Assembly: GCA_039028975.1 (NCBI GenBank)
Contig: JBCCHB010000144.1
Coordinates: 1-42,634 of the forward strand
Length of the DNA stretch: 42,634 nt
Direction of reading: 5' to 3'
From: JAHBNG01 sp039028975
GTDB lineage: Bacteria > Chloroflexota > Anaerolineae > Caldilineales > Caldilineaceae
In this document: piece by piece, positions 22,467 through 31,132 of the stretch
How the letters are laid out: every line of letters starts with the position of its first letter
Numbering within the stretch: the stretch's first letter is position 1
Translations under genes and position numbers: made by a program
The notes under the pieces: model-generated
The model's database searches: none
The model's input: only the letters and a program-made list of their open reading frames with translations
What the model was told of the DNA's origin: nothing

Positions 22467-24713
22467 TTAGACTTCCATCAGAACCGTTGATAAGTAAGCA
22501 GATGTAACTGGATTGAGCTGATAGAGCTGAGCATTATCTGAAGGGCTAGGTTCGGCAACTTTCGTCAGCCAATTCAATCGAGTAAGTTCGCTTAGTTGTG
22601 TACTAACTAGCTGTATATCAAGAGGAGGATCTGCTGAGTCAATTAGTAGCCCATTTTGTAACCAGAGCTCAGCAGCACTCTTCGACGAAAAGGGTCCGCC
22701 AATCGCATTTAAGAGTAGGAGCTTTTTTAGCTGCTCTGCACTTAGGGCCGATATCATTCTTTGCATTGCATTGCATATGGTTGACTGTTTATGTTCGGCA
22801 CCTAAATGTTTTGCGTTACTCAGTTCACTGCGCCATGCAGAGAGAAAGTCACTAATTGGTACTTCACTGGGCCACTCATTGAATCGTTGCGCCAATAATT
22901 TGAGTGCCAGTGGATGACCTTCTGTCGCGACAGCAATCTCCTGTGCCAATATACTAACATCTCTGGAATGTTTACTACCCAATGCAACCCCTCTTACAAA
23001 TAAATTTTCACCTTCATTATTATCAAGACCTTCAAGCAATTCTGGATCACGGAAGATATGTTCATTGTCGAATTGAACTGGGTATTGGTTACTCGTTATT
23101 AGCAGATAAAGACCTTTGTTAGCTTTGTTAGCAAGTTGATAAAGGTATCTGTGTAGAATTTCAGCATTGTCGCGATTTTTTTTGACCTGCAATTGTACCT
23201 GATTATTTGAAACTTGCGAATGCGTGTTTTTGATCAGTTGTAGGACAATCTCATAATCATCAAGTATTATTAAAGTATTGGAGCCATCTGCCTCTTTCAA
23301 TATATGAATGACTAATTGCTCAACAAGCTGATCGTTGGGGATGAGTGAAAGATCTTCATCAGAAAAATGAGGATTGATATGGCGCAATAAATCGGAGAAA
23401 AACTTGACCGGATTTATGTCTGCCACTTTTTGGAAGCTAAACCCGAAAACTTTATTGAATCGCCAAGAAAACCTAGATGCAAATGCAGCGGCCAGAGTTG
23501 ATTTACCTATGCCAATCGGTCCGGTAATTGTAATTACCTTACTGCCTTTGGCAAATATCCCTGCCCCATTGAAGATTCTAGCCAGTTCAAAATTCTCCAA
23601 TTTACGCCCGAATAATTCGTCTGGTGGTTGAAGACTTAATGGAATGGGATCTGTATCATCCGGTCTCATAAGTTGCACTCTTGGCTTACCCTGCGGAATG
23701 ATTGATATCGGCTCATTCTCACTATTGACATATAATACGGGAAGTCCCACTGCAAATGGGCTATCTTGCAACGCTTTACGGGCTTGAAGCATTGCTTGAC
23801 CAATACCATATTCCGCAAGCAAGAATTCATAAAATGTCGCTGCTAATTCGTCGCTCAAATGATCAGGGAAATTACCTTGCATACCAACGGCCGCAGGCGT
23901 TCCTAACCTCACTATCTCGCGTGCTAAACTGGGACCTAGGGCACTAGCGGCGCTGCGACAGGCACTGAGGAAAACCAGTCGAACTACGCCTCGCGGTGGT
24001 AAGCTCACCAAGTTTTTGCTATCTAGCGGAGCTACCATCCCATTATCATCTTCCAAATGTAGAACCACCTTATTGTCGCCTTGATTGCTTGGAATTACCT
24101 TCCCATGACAACTTATATGGAGGATGGTCGGTTTCTTCAGTTTGAACGCGCTCTGTAATTTTCTTTGGATGGGTGGAATGCGTTGAGTATGAAGATCAGC
24201 TCCACTTTCATTCAGTTTGATGCTGATGGCTTGGAGTTCATTTTCAATATCAAGTTTACGCCTTATAATCGGCATTTCGTTTTGATTTACCAGAGGATCG
24301 GCGGCTAAAGCTATGAAATTGAGAGAACCGTCGGGTGCTGGCAAGGCCAATCGGACTTTGGTCGGCGGAAGCCGAAGCACGATATAATTGCAGACGAGGA
24401 ACTTCTGGTCTGGTGTTGTGGCAAACTCCCATGGGAGTTGGGCGGCTTGTTCATCAGCTTTAAGAAGAAGAGTGAAGTCAGGATCCTGTTCTAGTCGGTT
24501 AACCAATTGCTTTCCTCCTAAAGCATCAAAGAGCTTGGATCCTTGTTCAAAGGGTCTGCTCTTAAAGGGATTGCCCTCTCTGCCCTTATCGTCGTCTGCG
24601 ATACGGGGCAGCTCTGCAAATGGAGTTTGACTAGCTAAGCTTATATCTTCACCAGCAACATAGGCCGTAACCATATTGTTTGAATCTACAGTTAGAATCA
24701 ACTCTACCGTCAT
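22467..24713 (-). CDS. CHAT-STAND protein without TPRs, intact CHAT catalytic pair
   Basis: A 748-residue paralog of the next gene. The CHAT domain (about residues 1-330) keeps both catalytic residues: H203 in ILHISCHG and C252 in LVFLSACRS. The STAND NTPase (about 370-640) has Walker A GPIGIGKSTL, Walker B TLIILDDY and LLITSNQ. A short winged-helix-like region follows and the protein stops there, with no TPR or other sensor repeats. The architecture predicts a protease whose activation depends on nucleotide-driven assembly, perhaps with its TPR-bearing neighbour. The ATG has GAGGT five bases upstream. It is the first gene of the leftward operon, under a near-consensus promoter (24764-24792). 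Confidence 0.88.
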   Translation of the reverse strand: MTVELILTVDSNNMVTAYVAGEDISLASQTPFAELPRIADDDKGREGNPFKSRPFEQGSKLFDALGGKQLVNRLEQDPDFTLLLKADEQAAQLPWEFATTPDQKFLVCNYIVLRLPPTKVRLALPAPDGSLNFIALAADPLVNQNEMPIIRRKLDIENELQAISIKLNESGADLHTQRIPPIQRKLQSAFKLKKPTILHISCHGKVIPSNQGDNKVVLHLEDDNGMVAPLDSKNLVSLPPRGVVRLVFLSACRSAASALGPSLAREIVRLGTPAAVGMQGNFPDHLSDELAATFYEFLLAEYGIGQAMLQARKALQDSPFAVGLPVLYVNSENEPISIIPQGKPRVQLMRPDDTDPIPLSLQPPDELFGRKLENFELARIFNGAGIFAKGSKVITITGPIGIGKSTLAAAFASRFSWRFNKVFGFSFQKVADINPVKFFSDLLRHINPHFSDEDLSLIPNDQLVEQLVIHILKEADGSNTLIILDDYEIVLQLIKNTHSQVSNNQVQLQVKKNRDNAEILHRYLYQLANKANKGLYLLITSNQYPVQFDNEHIFRDPELLEGLDNNEGENLFVRGVALGSKHSRDVSILAQEIAVATEGHPLALKLLAQRFNEWPSEVPISDFLSAWRSELSNAKHLGAEHKQSTICNAMQRMISALSAEQLKKLLLLNAIGGPFSSKSAAELWLQNGLLIDSADPPLDIQLVSTQLSELTRLNWLTKVAEPSPSDNAQLYQLNPVTSAYLSTVLMEV

Positions 24714-24763
24714 AGTGACCTCTACGGAGGAATAAAGAATTACTCGGAAGATAGGATAGTAAA

Positions 24764-24792
24764 ATTATAGCGGGTTGGCCACAATTACGCAA
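24764..24792 (-). promoter_or_regulatory. Promoter of the leftward CHAT-STAND operon
   Basis: On the minus strand TTGCGT (24787-24792), a 17-base spacer and a perfect TATAAT (24764-24769). Transcription would begin near 24757, giving a leader of about 45 bases. Confidence 0.75.
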
Positions 24793-24888
24793 GAGAATGT
24801 GGTGTTCTTTGATGTAACAACCTATTTTAACCTTTAGCAATAGGTATTGATTGTCTGCGGTGATGTTGCTTTTGTTTTCCTACACTAC

Positions 24889-24917
24889 TTGACTAATATT
24901 AAAGGTACAGATAAAAT
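24889..24917 (+). promoter_or_regulatory. Promoter of the rightward caspase-like gene
   Basis: TTGACT (24889-24894), a 17-base spacer and TAAAAT (24912-24917). The start would be near 24924, leaving about 130 bases of untranslated leader. Confidence 0.7.
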
Positions 24918-25053
24918 CTATAAATTGATTGTTAGAAATGCAGTCCATTTATTCGAACAGTGGAATATAGAAACTGTAGCTCCTTATTGAAAATCATCAC
25001 AATATGATAATCAGATATGGTAATGGAGGATATGAAATAGAGGGGTAAATGAC

Positions 25054-26478
25054 ATGTATCTTTTTACTAGTGGCCATGCGCTAGTTATCGGTGTAGGCTC
25101 GGATCTACCGAATACAGTTATCGATGCCAAGGGAATCGCCGAGATCCTGACTGATCCAGAGCGTTGTGCCTATCCGGCAGAACAAGTCAATATACTCACT
25201 CAAGAAGAGGCCTCCCGAGCGCATCTTTTAAGCGCATTGGATCAATTGGCTGAAAAAGTCGATTCAGAATCCACCGTAATTATCTACTTTTCAGGACACG
25301 GGTATGAGGTCAACACAGGAATTGGCTCTCTATACTTCCTTATGCCCTATGGCTATGACATCAGTAAACTTCCCTCTACGGCTATTAATGAGACGGAGCT
25401 AACAGCAAAATTAGCAGCGATTAAAGCCAAGAAAATGCTCGTACTGTTCGACTGTTGCCACGCTGGTGGCTTTGGCGATACCATTGTCCAAGAGAAGTCT
25501 CCAGTCATTCAATTCACCAAAGCACCAATCCCCCAAGAGGCTGCCGACGCGTTGGTCCAAGGCAGTGGGCGAGTCATCATCTCTTCCTGTCGGAGAGAAG
25601 AAAAGTCTTACACGGGCGATCCATATAGTCAGTTCACTCAAGCGTTAGCAGAAGCATTTTCCGGAAAGGGAACCTCTCGTCTGGATGGATTTGTCAAAGC
25701 GGCAGACTTGGCCATGTATACTGCCAAAACTGTGCCTCACCATACCAATAACAAGCAGAACCCCATCTTAAATTTCAAGGATGCCGACAATTTCATAGTC
25801 GCCTACTATGCAGGTGGTGAATCTAAACCCAAAGGACTTCCTGTAAGTGCTCAACGCAAGCCTTACGATGTTGAAGCCGAGAATAGAGAATCACCCACTG
25901 GATTCTCTATTACCCATTCTGGAAGTGGCGGTACCGCTGTTGGCGATCATAACAAGGTAGGTGGCCAGGGAAGCATTATAGCTGATACTATTCACGGTGG
26001 CGTTATGACCGGAGAGAATGCCCGCAAAATCAGTACCGATACCTACATTGAACGCCAGGACATTGACAAAGGACAGACTTTCAATCAGAGTGGACAAAGA
26101 GTAAACAAACAGATAAACATAGACGGAGATATTACTGCTGACCAGGGATTTGTCAATCTTGGTGAGATCAAAAATGAACAAAGTAGTACTACCCCAATAG
26201 ATAATCTCCAGAAAGTTTTGACGCAAATCATTGTGGCCGCGGCCCAGCTACCAGCTGAAGAAAGTAGCGAAGCCGTCAAGAAGGCCAACGTTCTCAAACT
26301 CGAACTAATCGATGTATCCCAACCTGATGACCAAAAAGTGGCAAGACTAATACAAGCATTAGCGGGTTTTCTCCCAAACGAGACAGAACTCTTTTGCACG
26401 ATTTACGAAGAACCTGCGTTTCGTGAGCGGACGGGGGAGTTTACCAATTTTGTTCTGGATGGAATTGTGAGAATGTGA
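25054..26478 (+). CDS. Caspase-like (peptidase C14/metacaspase) protease with Gly/Asn-rich spacer and helical C-terminal domain
   Basis: A 474-residue protein. Residues about 1-245 form a caspase p20-like domain: VIIYFSGHGY gives the catalytic His82 and LVLFDCCHAGG the catalytic Cys135. Bacterial proteases of this clan usually cleave after Arg or Lys. Residues about 275-365 are a Gly-, Asn- and Asp-rich segment with short alternating motifs (GGTAVGDHNKVGGQGS, KQINIDGDI, FVNLGEI) similar to beta-repeat spacers seen in STAND and caspase proteins. Residues about 380-474 are helical and unrecognised, perhaps an effector-associated or adaptor domain. GAGGGG lies upstream of the ATG. It faces away from the CHAT-STAND operon across a shared promoter region, which suggests one system. 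No substrate can be named. Confidence 0.85.
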   Translation: MYLFTSGHALVIGVGSDLPNTVIDAKGIAEILTDPERCAYPAEQVNILTQEEASRAHLLSALDQLAEKVDSESTVIIYFSGHGYEVNTGIGSLYFLMPYGYDISKLPSTAINETELTAKLAAIKAKKMLVLFDCCHAGGFGDTIVQEKSPVIQFTKAPIPQEAADALVQGSGRVIISSCRREEKSYTGDPYSQFTQALAEAFSGKGTSRLDGFVKAADLAMYTAKTVPHHTNNKQNPILNFKDADNFIVAYYAGGESKPKGLPVSAQRKPYDVEAENRESPTGFSITHSGSGGTAVGDHNKVGGQGSIIADTIHGGVMTGENARKISTDTYIERQDIDKGQTFNQSGQRVNKQINIDGDITADQGFVNLGEIKNEQSSTTPIDNLQKVLTQIIVAAAQLPAEESSEAVKKANVLKLELIDVSQPDDQKVARLIQALAGFLPNETELFCTIYEEPAFRERTGEFTNFVLDGIVRM

Positions 26479-26715
26479 TGATTTCTGTTCGGCCTTGTAT
26501 CAAGATTGAGACTTCTTAATGCCCAAAGAGCTGAGCCAAATGAACCATTTTCTTCTTGCAGTTTAAGTTAAATGGCCGTTTGCTAATTGTATATGCTTTG
26601 GTAAGGTCAAATTGATTGTCGATTTACCTCTGTTTATCCCCAAGTAGCTGTATACTATCAGGACTTGTCAAACCTTTATATGACTCATGTAGCTTACAGA
26701 GTGATAGATGAGCAA

Positions 26716-27267
26716 TTACGCAAAGAAGTCCCCCCAATCTCCATCACCACCAAAGAAATCAAAGAAGTCTCCTTCCCCTCCGCTATCAGCGTTCTGGTGC
26801 TCTGCGCTCTGGTAATCCGCACTCTGAACATCGGCCTGAGCACTATCAGCCTGTGAATAAGCGTGATCACCAAAGGCGTAACCGAGCATATCCCCCACAA
26901 ACTCGGCCAGCAGCAGACCACCACCCACGCCAAGCGCAACCTGGGCTGCACCAGCCAGGAAGCTCTGGCCAGAGAAATCGGATTCTGCTTCTCTGTAGGT
27001 ATGTGAATGCCTGCTCTGATTTGGGATGGAACGGTTTGGGGGTGGGTTGTTTGTCGCGCGGTGCTGCTCGACTTCGGCTTTGGCGTTGGCCAAGGACTCT
27101 TTCTGCAAGAGCAGAAGTTGAGCCATGTAATAGGGGGCGTCAGGTTGCTTACGGATCCAGTCGGCGATGCGCCGCTGAGCCTCTGGGTCTTGGGGAGCGG
27201 ATTGATCCTGCATGGAACGCAACTGCTGGAAAAGCTGGTCGATCATCTGTTTGTCTTGTGAAGTCAT
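26716..27267 (-). CDS. DUF2076-family protein
   Basis: A 183-residue protein. The N-terminal helical region has the DUF2076 layout (TSQDKQMIDQLFQQL, then PEAQRRIADWIRKQPDAPYYMAQLLLLQ). A Pro/Asn linker follows, then a Gly/Ala hydrophobic segment around AAQVALGVGGGLLLAEF, and an acidic tail rich in Asp, Gly and Phe. The open frame extends to 27366, but the family-like start is the ATG at 27267 with a GAGGAT-type site upstream. Members are described as possible periplasmic or membrane-associated sensors; the function is not established. It stands alone, convergent with the caspase-like gene. Confidence 0.85.
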   Translation of the reverse strand: MTSQDKQMIDQLFQQLRSMQDQSAPQDPEAQRRIADWIRKQPDAPYYMAQLLLLQKESLANAKAEVEQHRATNNPPPNRSIPNQSRHSHTYREAESDFSGQSFLAGAAQVALGVGGGLLLAEFVGDMLGYAFGDHAYSQADSAQADVQSADYQSAEHQNADSGGEGDFFDFFGGDGDWGDFFA

Positions 27268-27710
27268 AGGAGATCCTCGGGTTGAACAAGAGAGTGATTG
27301 AGCTGTAGGCGGACTGTCGTTACTAGAGTAGACGAAGTCATTCCGTTCGCGGAGACTGGGATGCACGGCGGCTTAAATTCCCAGCCAACCAGTCAGTGAT
27401 ATCGTCGCGCGTTGCAGTCGGAACGACTTCGCTTATAGATATTGGCTGGGCAGATACGGATGTGGCTTTACAATAGTGACTTTACTCTACAACAAAGAGC
27501 ATCTACCCTGCCTGACACGAATCACCCAAAATGCTGAAATCGCGTGGCTATGATAAGATTTATGGTCAGCAAGTAGTCTCAGTAGACCGTACTAGCAATG
27601 GCATCGACAGAGCCGACTCTGGACTAAGCGACCAATCCCCGTCTTCACGGGGACAAGCCGACTGTGGACTACCAAGTATAGAATCAAAACCAAAAAGGAG
27701 CGCATGAACC
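27268..27710. other. Intergenic region with hairpins upstream of the HD-domain gene
   Basis: No gene is seen. An inverted repeat with arms CCCAGCCAA/TTGGCTGGG spans about 27379-27448. A hairpin CCCCGTC-TTCA-CGGGG type lies near 27637-27652, flanked by imperfect direct repeats (GCCGACTCTGGACTA and GCCGACTGTGGACTA). A convincing promoter for the HD gene was not found. Confidence 0.55.
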
Positions 27711-28298
27711 ATGCAGACAGCTACAGCTCTCGCTGACGCTAACGAAACCGTCAGCTTTATCCACATGGCCGATGGAACGAAAGAAGATTATGAGCTGTTG
27801 GAACGGCTCGAAGAAAGATTCAATGAATCGCTATCTGATCGGCTCTTGGCCGCGGTCGATAAGCTCAAATATTCTCTAAGTGGGTACAAAGTCTCTCGCT
27901 ATGAACACTCGCTCCAATCTGCGACCCATGCCTACTATAATGGTGAAGATGAGGAGATGGTTGTGGCCGCGCTGCTCCACGATATCGGTGACGAGTTGGC
28001 CCCCTATACCCACGGGGAGATGGTGGCCGCGATCCTAAAACCCTACATGTCTGAAAAGACCTGCTGGATCATCAAACATCACGGCCTCTTTCAGATGATC
28101 TACTACGCTCATTTTGTGGGAGGCGACCCCAATGCCCGAGACCTCTACAAAGATCATCCCTGGTATGATGATTGTGTGCGCTTCTGCGAAAAGTATGATC
28201 AGAACTGCTTTGATCCAGACTTTGAGTCGCTACCGATTGATTTTTTTGAGCCGATGGTGCGCCGCGTCTTTGGACGAGCACCTAGCTTTGAGAGCTAA
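27711..28298 (+). CDS. HD-domain protein (COG4341-like, PhnZ-related predicted phosphohydrolase/oxygenase)
   Basis: A 195-residue protein with the HD metal-binding pattern: YEHSLQSA, ALLHDIGDELAPYTHGE and IIKHHGLFQ supply the His and Asp ligands, and EKYDQNCFDPDF and FFEPMVRRVF are conserved in its close family. This group is often annotated as predicted HD phosphohydrolases. PhnZ, a relative, is a mixed-valent di-iron oxygenase of phosphonate breakdown, so oxygenase chemistry is possible. AAGGAG lies 10 bases before this ATG; an out-of-frame ATG closer to that site would make only a ten-codon peptide. It is convergent with the AAA/PD-(D/E)XK gene, 16 bp away, with no phosphonate genes nearby. 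Confidence 0.82.
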   Translation: MQTATALADANETVSFIHMADGTKEDYELLERLEERFNESLSDRLLAAVDKLKYSLSGYKVSRYEHSLQSATHAYYNGEDEEMVVAALLHDIGDELAPYTHGEMVAAILKPYMSEKTCWIIKHHGLFQMIYYAHFVGGDPNARDLYKDHPWYDDCVRFCEKYDQNCFDPDFESLPIDFFEPMVRRVFGRAPSFES

Positions 28299-28314
28299 GT
28301 GACGAGTATAGAAA

Positions 28315-30093
28315 CTACACCACTTCCTCAGCATAGACCAGTTCCCAGCCTTTGTAGATAAGCGCCACCTTCTTCAACGTGACGTGTTGTGCCACCTGCT
28401 GGATTCTGGGGTCCTGGCCATATTGGCGCAACTGTCGTTCGGCTTCAGCTTTTTCTGCGGCCAGCGACTTGTCAAAGCTCTTTTGGTTAAATTCGCTATT
28501 GGAGATGTACTCCAACTCGATTAAGTAGCCAAACTTCATGCCCGGGAAGCGCTCCAAGAAGGGTTCCAGATACAGATCCACAAATCCACCGCCCATCTCC
28601 CGCTCAGACCAGGTTAGAAAGTTGTGGGTAACGTTGAGATAAGCCAGCAGAAAGCCCTGAATGACCTTTTCCCCATTCAGGTGGTCTCGCACTGAGGCTT
28701 GTGCCTGGATTTCAGTAGCAAGATAGTCGAAGAAGGGTCGCCAGTCGCCCCGGTAGGCCATATCTCGCATGAGTCCCAGCAACTTCCAAATGTCCAGTCT
28801 AAAGACATCACCATCGTCATACCCATCGCGGATGTAGCCATACATCAAATTTTTGACCGTGAGATTGGGAATGCGCAGTAGCGGGTACTCATCGGTCTGG
28901 CCTGCTACAGAGAGTAGACCAAAGTAGTAAAGTAGAGAGATAAAATTTTCTCGCTTCAAGAGTTGGCTGAGCGGAAAGCTGGTGGTAATTGGCGAGATAA
29001 TCTCCCCTTCATCCACAATTTGCTTCAAGAGACTAAAGTTGCCGTTGAGTCGCCTATCCACCGTCATTAGATGACGCAGCTTGTCATAATCGGTGCGGAT
29101 ATTCTCGTCGATAAGATCAAGGGGTAACTTAGTTCGTTCCTCCGCAGCCAAAATGAAGTAGAGGACCATATCGGAATTGAAGATCGAGGTCTCCGCTTCT
29201 TCGCCAAAATAGTAGTTGTTGTACCAGGTCCGCATGATCTCCATTGATGTAGCCATAGGCAACTGTAACCAACCCGTCTCTTGATAATGGTTGAGCATGG
29301 TCCGCACCTCATCTTCGGTAAAGCCAATCATCTCGTTGAACCGACTATTGAGGCTGATGTTGGTACCAATGTTGAAGCCGCTGGTCACATCATCCATGGT
29401 CAGAGGAGAGACGCCGGTGATGAAGAGACGCGTAAGGCCCGTGATCTGACCGCCGCTTGCCCCTTTGAGCAAGTTGAAGAAGTAGCGAAAGAAGCCAGAA
29501 CCGTGAGTTAGGTCGTGGTAGGCTTGCTCACCATAAGTACTTAGGATGGTGTTGGTGAAGTTGTCATATTCGTCGATGAAGAGATAAATTTTGAGTGATT
29601 TTGCAGTGGCTACGTAAAAAATGCGCTGTAGCTTATCCGCAACATTTAGCCCTTGTTTGATCGACTGAATCTCCTCATTTGTAAAAAAATGATTGTAACG
29701 ACTTAGAAAGCTATTGATCTCATTGCCGCCATTTGTCTCAAATGATTGCTCAACCCTATCCAATGTCGGATTGACCATTGAAAAGTTGAGAAAAAGCACC
29801 AAATAGCTATTGCGGTCCGTTGTGGGGTTCTGGCCAATATAGGTGTCGCCAAAGAGCAAATCAAACTCATCGACCTGATTCACATCATAGTAGTTTTGCA
29901 AGACCGAAAGCCAGAGCGACTTACCACAGCGCCGGGGCCGGATGCAGAATAGATAGTAGGGTGCGGCCTCAATCTTGGGGATGTAGTGGGTCTTGTCCAC
30001 ATAGTAGGAGTTTTCACGCTGCAATCGGGCATAATCGGCCACACCGTAGGGGATGCGTTTTGGGGTCGATTTGTTGGTTGTTTCATTGTCCAT
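28315..30093 (-). CDS. AAA-ATPase-like/PD-(D/E)XK-type protein with altered nuclease motif
   Basis: A 592-residue protein with the AAA-ATPase_like (PF09820) N-terminal region: KRIPYGVADYARL, YYVDKTHYI, then RPRRCGKSLWLS as a Walker A-like P-loop near residue 55, and IYLFIDEYDN as Walker B. The C-terminal part matches the PDDEXK_9 layout: GGFVDLYLEP followed by YLIELEY and AERQLRQYG. In a working nuclease the ExK motif would end in Lys; here it is E526-L-E528, so cleavage activity is doubtful. Such genes are widespread in environmental bacteria, often in many copies, and their role is unclear. It follows the dehydrogenase gene by 5 bp. Confidence 0.85.
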   Translation of the reverse strand: MDNETTNKSTPKRIPYGVADYARLQRENSYYVDKTHYIPKIEAAPYYLFCIRPRRCGKSLWLSVLQNYYDVNQVDEFDLLFGDTYIGQNPTTDRNSYLVLFLNFSMVNPTLDRVEQSFETNGGNEINSFLSRYNHFFTNEEIQSIKQGLNVADKLQRIFYVATAKSLKIYLFIDEYDNFTNTILSTYGEQAYHDLTHGSGFFRYFFNLLKGASGGQITGLTRLFITGVSPLTMDDVTSGFNIGTNISLNSRFNEMIGFTEDEVRTMLNHYQETGWLQLPMATSMEIMRTWYNNYYFGEEAETSIFNSDMVLYFILAAEERTKLPLDLIDENIRTDYDKLRHLMTVDRRLNGNFSLLKQIVDEGEIISPITTSFPLSQLLKRENFISLLYYFGLLSVAGQTDEYPLLRIPNLTVKNLMYGYIRDGYDDGDVFRLDIWKLLGLMRDMAYRGDWRPFFDYLATEIQAQASVRDHLNGEKVIQGFLLAYLNVTHNFLTWSEREMGGGFVDLYLEPFLERFPGMKFGYLIELEYISNSEFNQKSFDKSLAAEKAEAERQLRQYGQDPRIQQVAQHVTLKKVALIYKGWELVYAEEVV

Positions 30094-30098
30094 AATCG

Positions 30099-31091
30099 TT
30101 AACTTTGTGACCGAGAGACCTGATTCGATAATTCTATTTCCTGCTCAAAATCAGCGATATTTTGGAGCGTTACCTCGGCAATATTGCTTAACGCATTCTC
30201 GGTAAAGAAGGCTTGGTGGCCTGTTATCAAAACATTGGGGAAGGTCAGTAGCCGGGCAAAGACGTCGTCTTGAATTACTCGGTCCGAAAGATCCTCAAAG
30301 AAGAGATCCGCCTCTTCTTCATAGACATCAAGACCCAGATAGCCAATCTTGCCACTTTTCAATCCTTCAATCACCGCCTTGGTATCGATCAAGGCACCTC
30401 GGCTGGTGTTGATGAGCATAATACCTGGCTTTATCCGATTGAGGGTCTCCATGTTGATCATATGGTAGGTTTCGGGCGTGAGCGGACAGTGCAGCGAGAG
30501 AATGTCAGATTCCCGCAGTAACTGATCTCGAGGTACGTAGTCGCCCTGAAACTCAGCATGGGGATAAGGATCGGTTCCCAAAACTCGGCAGCCAAACCCC
30601 TGCAAAATCTGAGCAAAGACTCGGCCAATTTTGCCCGTCCCAAGCACGCCAACCGTACATCCGTGGAGATCAAACCCTAACAGCCCATTGAGTTCAAAGT
30701 TTCCGGTTTGAACCCGAGCGTGGGCGCGGTGAATTTTGCGGTTGAGGGTCAAGATCAGGCCAACTGCATGTTCTGCTACTGAGTAGGGTGAATAAGCGGG
30801 TACTCGCACAACGGGCATCTGTAATTCGGCCGCTTTGGCCAGATCCACATTGTTGTAACCGGCACAGCGCATGGCAATGCACCGGGTGCCGCCTTGGTAG
30901 AGTCCTGTCAGCACTTCAGCATCGAGCGTATCATTGACAAATGCACAGACAGCAGGGTAGCCCGCAGCCAGAACGCTTGTTTCTAGGTTGAGGCGAGGTT
31001 CGGTGAAGTGTAAGGCGTGATGGAATAGTTGGTTGGCTACGTCAAAAAAATGACGATCGTATGGTTTGGCACTAAAGAGGATGGTCTTCAA
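30099..31091 (-). CDS. D-2-hydroxyacid dehydrogenase (D-lactate-dehydrogenase-like)
   Basis: An NAD-dependent dehydrogenase of the D-isomer-specific family. It has the nucleotide-binding GVLGTGKIGR, the catalytic Arg in INTSRGALIDT, the Glu in GLDVYEEE and the His in ITGHQAFFTENAL, all in the expected order and closest in style to D-lactate dehydrogenases. The open frame extends to 31136. The TTG at 31091 is preferred because GGAG lies upstream and the protein then starts KTILFSAKPYDRHFF, giving the usual 330 residues. It slightly follows the cobD-like gene. No functional link to cobalamin synthesis is evident. Confidence 0.9.
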   Translation of the reverse strand: MKTILFSAKPYDRHFFDVANQLFHHALHFTEPRLNLETSVLAAGYPAVCAFVNDTLDAEVLTGLYQGGTRCIAMRCAGYNNVDLAKAAELQMPVVRVPAYSPYSVAEHAVGLILTLNRKIHRAHARVQTGNFELNGLLGFDLHGCTVGVLGTGKIGRVFAQILQGFGCRVLGTDPYPHAEFQGDYVPRDQLLRESDILSLHCPLTPETYHMINMETLNRIKPGIMLINTSRGALIDTKAVIEGLKSGKIGYLGLDVYEEEADLFFEDLSDRVIQDDVFARLLTFPNVLITGHQAFFTENALSNIAEVTLQNIADFEQEIELSNQVSRSQS

Positions 31092-31132
31092 TGGTGTTGC
31101 CTCCAAAAGATAGACAGTATCAATCCATGACT

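Larger units (their letters stand above)
24714..25053. other. Bidirectional promoter region between the CHAT operon and the caspase-like gene
   Basis: The 340-bp region separates divergent genes of the candidate conflict cassette. It is AT-rich. Apart from one promoter on each strand (listed separately) and the two ribosome sites, no operator palindrome stands out to the eye. Confidence 0.7.

Noticed and set aside
27704..27736. Ten-codon open frame just upstream of and overlapping the HD-domain gene
   Set aside because: It sits near AAGGAG but is out of frame and very short; the HD-domain frame starts seven bases later and is well supported. A regulatory micro-ORF cannot be excluded.
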